51,978 bases of DNA from Pelagibacteraceae bacterium AG-422-B15 (GTDB lineage: Bacteria > Pseudomonadota > Alphaproteobacteria > Pelagibacterales > AG-422-B15): positions 1-51,978 of the forward strand of contig QCMN01000008.1 in assembly GCA_003213715.1 (NCBI GenBank), read 5' to 3'. The position numbers and the translations under genes were made by a program. Position 1 is the first letter of the stretch. Every line of letters begins with the position of its first letter. Below, piece by piece: positions 47,785 through 51,978 of this stretch. The notes beneath the pieces are model-generated. The model did no database searches and had not been told where the DNA came from. It worked only from the letters and a program-made list of their open reading frames with translations.

Positions 47785-48687
47785 TTATTGAAAATCATAC
47801 CTAGTGATGGATGAATTTTCTTTTAAATATATAAGGTAGTCTTTTAATTTTTGATCATCTAGTTGATTGTTATAATCAAATATAATTCTATCTTTTATTT
47901 CCTCGAAGTAATCGTCATTCACTTCTAATTTTTGAATATCGTATAGTTTAAAAATATAAAACCCATTGGTTCCAAAAATTGGTTCAGAAATAGAATTTAT
48001 CTCCATCATGGTTATCTGATTACAAATGCCTTTGCCAAATAATTGTTCACAATCTTTCAGATTTATTAATTTTTGAGGGATATCAAACAAATTGTTTTCA
48101 TTATACTTCTCCTTCACCTCAGAAAAGGTTTTAGTATCTAACTCAAGATTAATATTACTTATTTTTGTTTCAAGAGTTTTAAGATCAGACTCAGTTCCTA
48201 GCAAAACAGAATTTGGATTATTTGATTTTAAAAAAATAAAATCAAATTTAATTTTTTCTGTTGGTGCATACTTATTTATATTTTTTTTAAAATAGTCTCT
48301 CACATCAGCTTCTGTTATCTGATTATTTTCAACTTGAATAATAAAATCGATTACCTGAGTAATCATTTCCTTTCTTACACCAATATCTTTTTTGTGAAGA
48401 TTAAGTTCTATACCTCTTTGCACCAAAAGTTCCTCCTCAATCATACGTTCAAGAAGAAGATCAAGTATTTCAAAATCGTTACTAAGGTCTAAATCAGCTC
48501 CAAGATTTGTTGCATATCTGAGGAACTGGTCTTCTGTGATGACTGTCTCATTCACTAAAGCAACAGCTTTTTTATTACTGAGAGATAAGTTGTCATTAAA
48601 ACTAATTGTATCATAAAAAATCAAAAACAGTCCTGCTAAGATCGCAGTAAAAAATAATACATTTAATTTATTAAAAATTTTCATCAT
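47785..48687 (-). CDS. Periplasmic PpiC/SurA-like peptidyl-prolyl isomerase
   Basis: A 300-residue protein with an N-terminal membrane anchor or signal (VLFFTAILAGLFLIFY) and a SurA-N-like helical region (ITEDQFLRYATNLGAD, LLLERMIEEELLVQRG). A parvulin-like domain from about 130 contains IKFDFIFLKSNN and ends SEPIFGTNGFYIFKLYD. A Cys pair is present (LKDCEQLFGKGIC). It probably folds a periplasmic or outer-membrane client. It starts a two-gene operon with the HupE-like gene and is divergent from DUF3604 across 84 bases, so one of these is a plausible client. Isomerase activity itself is not certain. Confidence 0.8.
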   Translation of the reverse strand: MMKIFNKLNVLFFTAILAGLFLIFYDTISFNDNLSLSNKKAVALVNETVITEDQFLRYATNLGADLDLSNDFEILDLLLERMIEEELLVQRGIELNLHKKDIGVRKEMITQVIDFIIQVENNQITEADVRDYFKKNINKYAPTEKIKFDFIFLKSNNPNSVLLGTESDLKTLETKISNINLELDTKTFSEVKEKYNENNLFDIPQKLINLKDCEQLFGKGICNQITMMEINSISEPIFGTNGFYIFKLYDIQKLEVNDDYFEEIKDRIIFDYNNQLDDQKLKDYLIYLKENSSITRYDFQ

Positions 48688-48771
48688 TTTAGAGAGATTA
48701 CCATAGGTTTTTTTATCATTATAACGAAAATACTTTTGACATAAGCAGTGCCAGAACTATACTTTTTTTAT

Positions 48772-51177
48772 ATGAATATTTTAAAAGTTATAAGATATTT
48801 TTTTATTCTATCTATTCTCTTTATCATTAGTTGTCTTGTTGTTTTACAATTTGGTTTATTCAGTGAAGACCTTGGACCCGGTGAAATCACTGGAAAAATA
48901 AATACAGTTGAATTTGTTGAAGATAAGAAAAAACGACAACTTCAGGCCATGGAGTCATTAAATGAAATACCGACAAAGCAAATCCTATTTGGTGATTTAC
49001 ATGTTCATTCTACTTTTTCTGCAGACGCGCATGCTATGAGCTTGCCTATTACTGGAGGGAATGGCGTACATCCTGTTGCAGATGCCTGTGATTTTGCAAG
49101 ACATTGTTCAGCATTAGATTTTTGGTCAATTAATGATCATGCAGAAGCAACAACTCCAAAGAGATGGATGGAAACAAAAGAAACTATTAGAAAATGTAAT
49201 GCCTTGAACGTTGACCCAGCAAATCCTGATTGTGTGGCATTCTTAGGTTGGGAATGGACACAAGTCGGGGTTGTCAGAGGTAATCATTGGGGGCATCACA
49301 ATGTAATTTTAAAGGAAGAAGATGATCAATTGGTACCACCTCGAGCAATCGCATCATTATCTGTAGCACGACAAGCAATGACTGCAAGACCATTGCTGCC
49401 AGGGACACTGTACCCTTTTGTCGATCTTGAAAATTTCAAACGTTACAATGACTTTCAACGTTATCAGGTGGAAACAGTTAAAGTACCTGATTGTAATTTA
49501 AGAACACCGTCAAAAGATTTGCCGCTTGATTGTTACGAACAAGCGGTCACGCCACTTGATTTAGTTACAAGATTAGAGATGTACGATAGTGACTATATGG
49601 TTATACCTCATGGCCAATCATGGGGACTTTATACACCCGCTGGCTATACTCTTGATAAAAGTTTAGAGCACTCAAAAAAATTTCCAAAAATGTTTGAGCT
49701 TCTCGAAACCTATTCTGGGCACGGTAACGCTGAAGAGTATCGCTCTTGGCGTGGTGTTGATGTTGTCAGAAATGGCCAACAAGAGTCAAGGCCTTTTACT
49801 TTTACAATGGGTGATATTGATTTAAATCAAGGAACTTTTACCATTGAAAACCCTGATGGTTCGGAAGAAGTAATCGATATTGGAACTCAAACATGTCCTG
49901 ATCCATCTGACAATTACATTCCTCAATGTTGGCAGGCCGGCAAGATAATATATGAGAGATGCATCGATGAAGGCACAGATGAGTCTGAGTGCGCATCAAG
50001 AAGAGAAGAAACAAAACAGTCAGTGGTAGATAGGGGTCGAGCTGGTTATCAAGTTGTCCCAAAAAATACTTTCTTAGATCGTAATATTTCTGGCCAATGT
50101 ACTGATTGTTACAGTCCCCCAATGAATCACGTACCTGGAGCAAGTGCTCAATACGGTTTGGCTCTCACTAAATTCAAAGATGATGGCACAAAACATAGGT
50201 TTCGATACGGCTTTATAGGCTCAAGTGACAATCACTCTTCTGCGCCGGGAAGTGGATATAAAGAATTATTTGGAAATAACATTGATGGAAGCGGTCCACC
50301 TACTAAATTTTTTGATAGACTACTTCATATGGATCCTTGGTATTTTCCAAAAAGTCTAAGCCCCACCGGCAAGAATTCAAACCCTATTAAAGACTCATAC
50401 ATATCTGACTCTCAACCTCAACAATATGAAATCCCAGAGTTGATTGTTGGATTTAATACAATTGAATGGGAAAAACAAAGAGGCTTCTTCACTACAGGTG
50501 GATTAGCTGCTGTACATTCAGATGGACGTTCAAAAGAAGAAATATGGGATGCTCTTAAAAGAAAAGAAACCTATGCAACAAGTGGAACTAGAATTCTTCT
50601 ATGGTTCAATATGATTAGTGGTGATAAAAAAATTCCTATGGGCTCATCTGTTGAAATGTATGCTGTACCAGAATTTGAAGTCAAGGCTATGGGATCATTT
50701 GAACAAAAGCCAGGATGTCCAGAAGATGCGTATAATGCTCTTGGAGAAGACAGAGTAGATGAATTGTGTTACAACGAATGTTATAATCCAAGTGATAAAA
50801 GAAATTTTATACAACGCATTGAAGTCATAAAAGTTTTACCTCAAGAATATTCTGATCAACCTATAGATGACCGTATAATTGATACGTGGAAAGTACATTA
50901 TTGTAATCCAGATGATGTTGGGTGTACGTTTAGATTTAAGGATGAGGATTTCCTTAAAGATCAAAAAGACGCAAGTTATTATGTCCGCGCTATTGAATTG
51001 CCATCACCTCAGATAAATGTGAAGGGTGGTGTATGCACTTTTGATGATGAAGGTAATTGTGTAGAATTTAAATTGTGTACGCAAGACTGGAGACATCCGA
51101 GAGATATTGAAACTTGTTCTGAAATTGATGAACATCGCGCATGGTCGTCACCAATTTATGTAGATTTTCTCTCTTAA
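48772..51177 (+). CDS. DUF3604 (PHP-superfamily-like) periplasmic protein, cysteine-rich
   Basis: A large 801-residue protein of the DUF3604 family, related to PHP metal-dependent phosphoesterases. A signal anchor (residues about 7–28) is followed by the metal-site pattern FGDLHVHSTFSADAH (His77, His79), then WSINDHAEATTP, WGHHNVIL and GFIGSSDNHSSAPG. These supply His and Asp ligands as in PHP domains. It has 22 Cys, 21 of them outside the membrane segment, which suggests extensive disulfides in the periplasm. I chose ATG 48772 over the GTG at 48748. It is divergent from the PpiC-like and HupE-like genes. The reaction is unknown; hydrolysis of a phospho- or other ester is a guess. Confidence 0.85.
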   Translation: MNILKVIRYFFILSILFIISCLVVLQFGLFSEDLGPGEITGKINTVEFVEDKKKRQLQAMESLNEIPTKQILFGDLHVHSTFSADAHAMSLPITGGNGVHPVADACDFARHCSALDFWSINDHAEATTPKRWMETKETIRKCNALNVDPANPDCVAFLGWEWTQVGVVRGNHWGHHNVILKEEDDQLVPPRAIASLSVARQAMTARPLLPGTLYPFVDLENFKRYNDFQRYQVETVKVPDCNLRTPSKDLPLDCYEQAVTPLDLVTRLEMYDSDYMVIPHGQSWGLYTPAGYTLDKSLEHSKKFPKMFELLETYSGHGNAEEYRSWRGVDVVRNGQQESRPFTFTMGDIDLNQGTFTIENPDGSEEVIDIGTQTCPDPSDNYIPQCWQAGKIIYERCIDEGTDESECASRREETKQSVVDRGRAGYQVVPKNTFLDRNISGQCTDCYSPPMNHVPGASAQYGLALTKFKDDGTKHRFRYGFIGSSDNHSSAPGSGYKELFGNNIDGSGPPTKFFDRLLHMDPWYFPKSLSPTGKNSNPIKDSYISDSQPQQYEIPELIVGFNTIEWEKQRGFFTTGGLAAVHSDGRSKEEIWDALKRKETYATSGTRILLWFNMISGDKKIPMGSSVEMYAVPEFEVKAMGSFEQKPGCPEDAYNALGEDRVDELCYNECYNPSDKRNFIQRIEVIKVLPQEYSDQPIDDRIIDTWKVHYCNPDDVGCTFRFKDEDFLKDQKDASYYVRAIELPSPQINVKGGVCTFDDEGNCVEFKLCTQDWRHPRDIETCSEIDEHRAWSSPIYVDFLS

Positions 51178-51193
51178 TCAATTTTCTGAATTC

Positions 51194-51358
51194 ATGAAAT
51201 TTTTAATTCCAAGTATAATATCTGTTGTCGTAGGTTCCTTGTTTAGCTGGGCATATTTGACTGCATATGGACTCACTATTTTATACTTTGTTTACTTATC
51301 GATGATGATTGGTGTAGTTTTTCTTGCTGCAGATGCTTGGAGGAATCGAGATAAATGA
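51194..51358 (+). CDS. Small two-helix membrane protein (54 residues)
   Basis: ATG 51194 opens a 54-residue frame, MKFLIPSIISVVVGSL to the end WRNRDK, with two hydrophobic helices separated by a short polar turn. The C-terminus is charged, as in small inner membrane proteins. It lies 16 bases after the DUF3604 stop and 151 bases before the ammonium transporter. I do not recognise the family. Possible roles are a partner of the DUF3604 protein or an independent small membrane protein. Clean hydrophobic pattern and a compact position favour a real gene, but short length leaves doubt. Confidence 0.55.
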   Translation: MKFLIPSIISVVVGSLFSWAYLTAYGLTILYFVYLSMMIGVVFLAADAWRNRDK

Positions 51359-51509
51359 ATATTTAACATTAGAAAGTCATTGCTAAATTATTGATTTTAT
51401 TAAATATTAATTTTTTTCCACACGTTGTCATATTGGCATTCAACCATAATTGTGAATCCCGCCATTTAATAAATGATGCCGGTATCAAAAAAAAATAGGG
51501 AGAAAATAC

Positions 51510-51978
51510 ATGTTTAAAAAAGTTATACTTTATACAGTATTATTTTCATCACTATTATCCGCTAATGCTTTTGCAGCTGTCGATGACGAAACGGCATATG
51601 CTTTAAACACACTTTTGTTTTTAATTAGTGGTTTCCTAGTGATGTGGATGGCTGCTGGATTCTGTATGTTAGAGTCTGGTTTAGTTACATCAAAAAGTGT
51701 ATCTACGATAGCCGCAAAAAACATTGGCCTTTATTCAATCGCTGGAATTATGTTCTGGCTAGTAGGATATAATTTGGCCTATGGAATACCAGAAGGTGGA
51801 TATATTGGATCATTTACAGCTTGGAGTGACGGCTCTGCTATTGCTACAGGTTATTCTGACGGATCTGACTGGTTTTTTCAGATGGTTTTCTGTGCAACAA
51901 CAGCATCAATTGTTTCAGGAACATTAGCTGAAAGAATAAAAATTTGGCCATTCTTTTTATTCGTAGCAATTTTAACGG
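51510..51978 (+). CDS. amtB: Ammonium transporter Amt, 3'-truncated by the window edge
   Basis: Amt proteins are trimeric inner membrane channels for ammonium uptake, important for nitrogen acquisition. 156 residues are visible: a cleavable signal peptide ending about SANAFA, then the first Amt helices. Key stretches include GFCMLESGLVTSKSV and IAAKNIGLYSIAGIMFWLVG, with the segment DWFFQMVFCATTASIVSG following, as in Amt/AmtB. A ribosome binding site AGGGAGA is at 51497–51503. No sigma-54 promoter was seen in the 151 bases upstream. The rest of the gene and any glnK neighbour lie outside the window. Confidence 0.92.
   Translation, partial: MFKKVILYTVLFSSLLSANAFAAVDDETAYALNTLLFLISGFLVMWMAAGFCMLESGLVTSKSVSTIAAKNIGLYSIAGIMFWLVGYNLAYGIPEGGYIGSFTAWSDGSAIATGYSDGSDWFFQMVFCATTASIVSGTLAERIKIWPFFLFVAILT

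Noticed and set aside
49838-50143. 101-residue minus-strand frame inside the DUF3604 gene
   Set aside because: Antisense shadow of a continuous, conserved-looking coding region.
51359-51509. Sigma-54/NtrC promoter before amtB
   Set aside because: TTGGCATTC near 51431 superficially resembles the –24 element but no GC–TTGC –12 partner is at the right spacing.

Overview
The window is a dense, AT-rich stretch (by eye about one third G+C) from a bacterium with a compact genome. Gene content and order point to a streamlined, probably marine, alphaproteobacterium of the SAR11-like kind. The pointers are the dut–coaBC–ubiB–ubiE / mutM–rpsT–dnaA–dnaN–recF–gyrB block, an Irr-type Fur regulator divergent from fabA–fabB–fabI, a RegB/RegA redox pair, pckA divergent from ChvI/ChvG next to ahcY, and the tsaE–amgK–murU run. 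The exact clade is inference: no 16S or other rRNA is present. I found no tRNA, rRNA, insertion sequence, phage gene, CRISPR array or clear pseudogene.

Layout. 1–4714 (+): the end of truB, then rpsO, pnp and purF. 4711–7198 (–): fabA–fabB–fabI, written in the order fabI, fabB, fabA. 7290–10199 (+): irr, then a rubrerythrin preceded by two Fur-family operator-like sites, then a CCG-domain Fe–S protein and a DUF3501 protein, together an uncharacterised redox module. 10196–14134 (–): ubiE–ubiB–coaBC–dut. 14188–21739 (+): mutM, rpsT, an AT-rich gap full of inverted repeats, then dnaA, dnaN, recF, gyrB. 21736–22437 (–): a YgjP-type metallopeptidase. 22504–24349 (+): RegB/RegA. 24354–28468: a ferritin-like di-iron protein divergent from an MMPL/RND exporter, with a 14-bp palindrome between them. 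28458–29387 (–): an orphan ABC ATPase. 29450–34493 (+): a 58-residue zinc-finger protein, polA, a nucleotidyltransferase–cupin fusion and an MFS transporter.

34490–39798: pckA divergent from chvI–chvG–ahcY; the hprK/PTS genes often found between chvG and ahcY are absent. 39826–43475 (+): tsaE, amgK, murU, a DsbA-like oxidoreductase, hspQ and yciB. 43472–44347 (–): an EamA transporter. 44394–46561 (+): a metallo-beta-lactamase-fold lipoprotein and a DUF3429 membrane protein. 46558–48687 (–): a periplasmic PpiC-like protein and a HupE/UreJ-type membrane protein, divergent from a large cysteine-rich DUF3604 (PHP-like) protein at 48772–51177. A 54-residue membrane protein and the start of an ammonium transporter close the window.

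How the genes fit together. Housekeeping functions (translation, RNA decay, replication, fatty acid, ubiquinone, CoA and purine synthesis) alternate with stress and environment sensing: Irr for iron, RegB/RegA for redox, ChvG/ChvI for envelope state. Packing is extreme. Six of eight convergent gene pairs share exactly four bases (TTAA or CTAA), so one tetranucleotide supplies both stop codons. The strongest candidates for undescribed biology are the Irr-linked rubrerythrin/Fe–S/DUF3501 module, the PpiC–HupE–DUF3604 cluster, the nucleotidyltransferase–cupin fusion, and the di-iron protein plus MMPL exporter pair.
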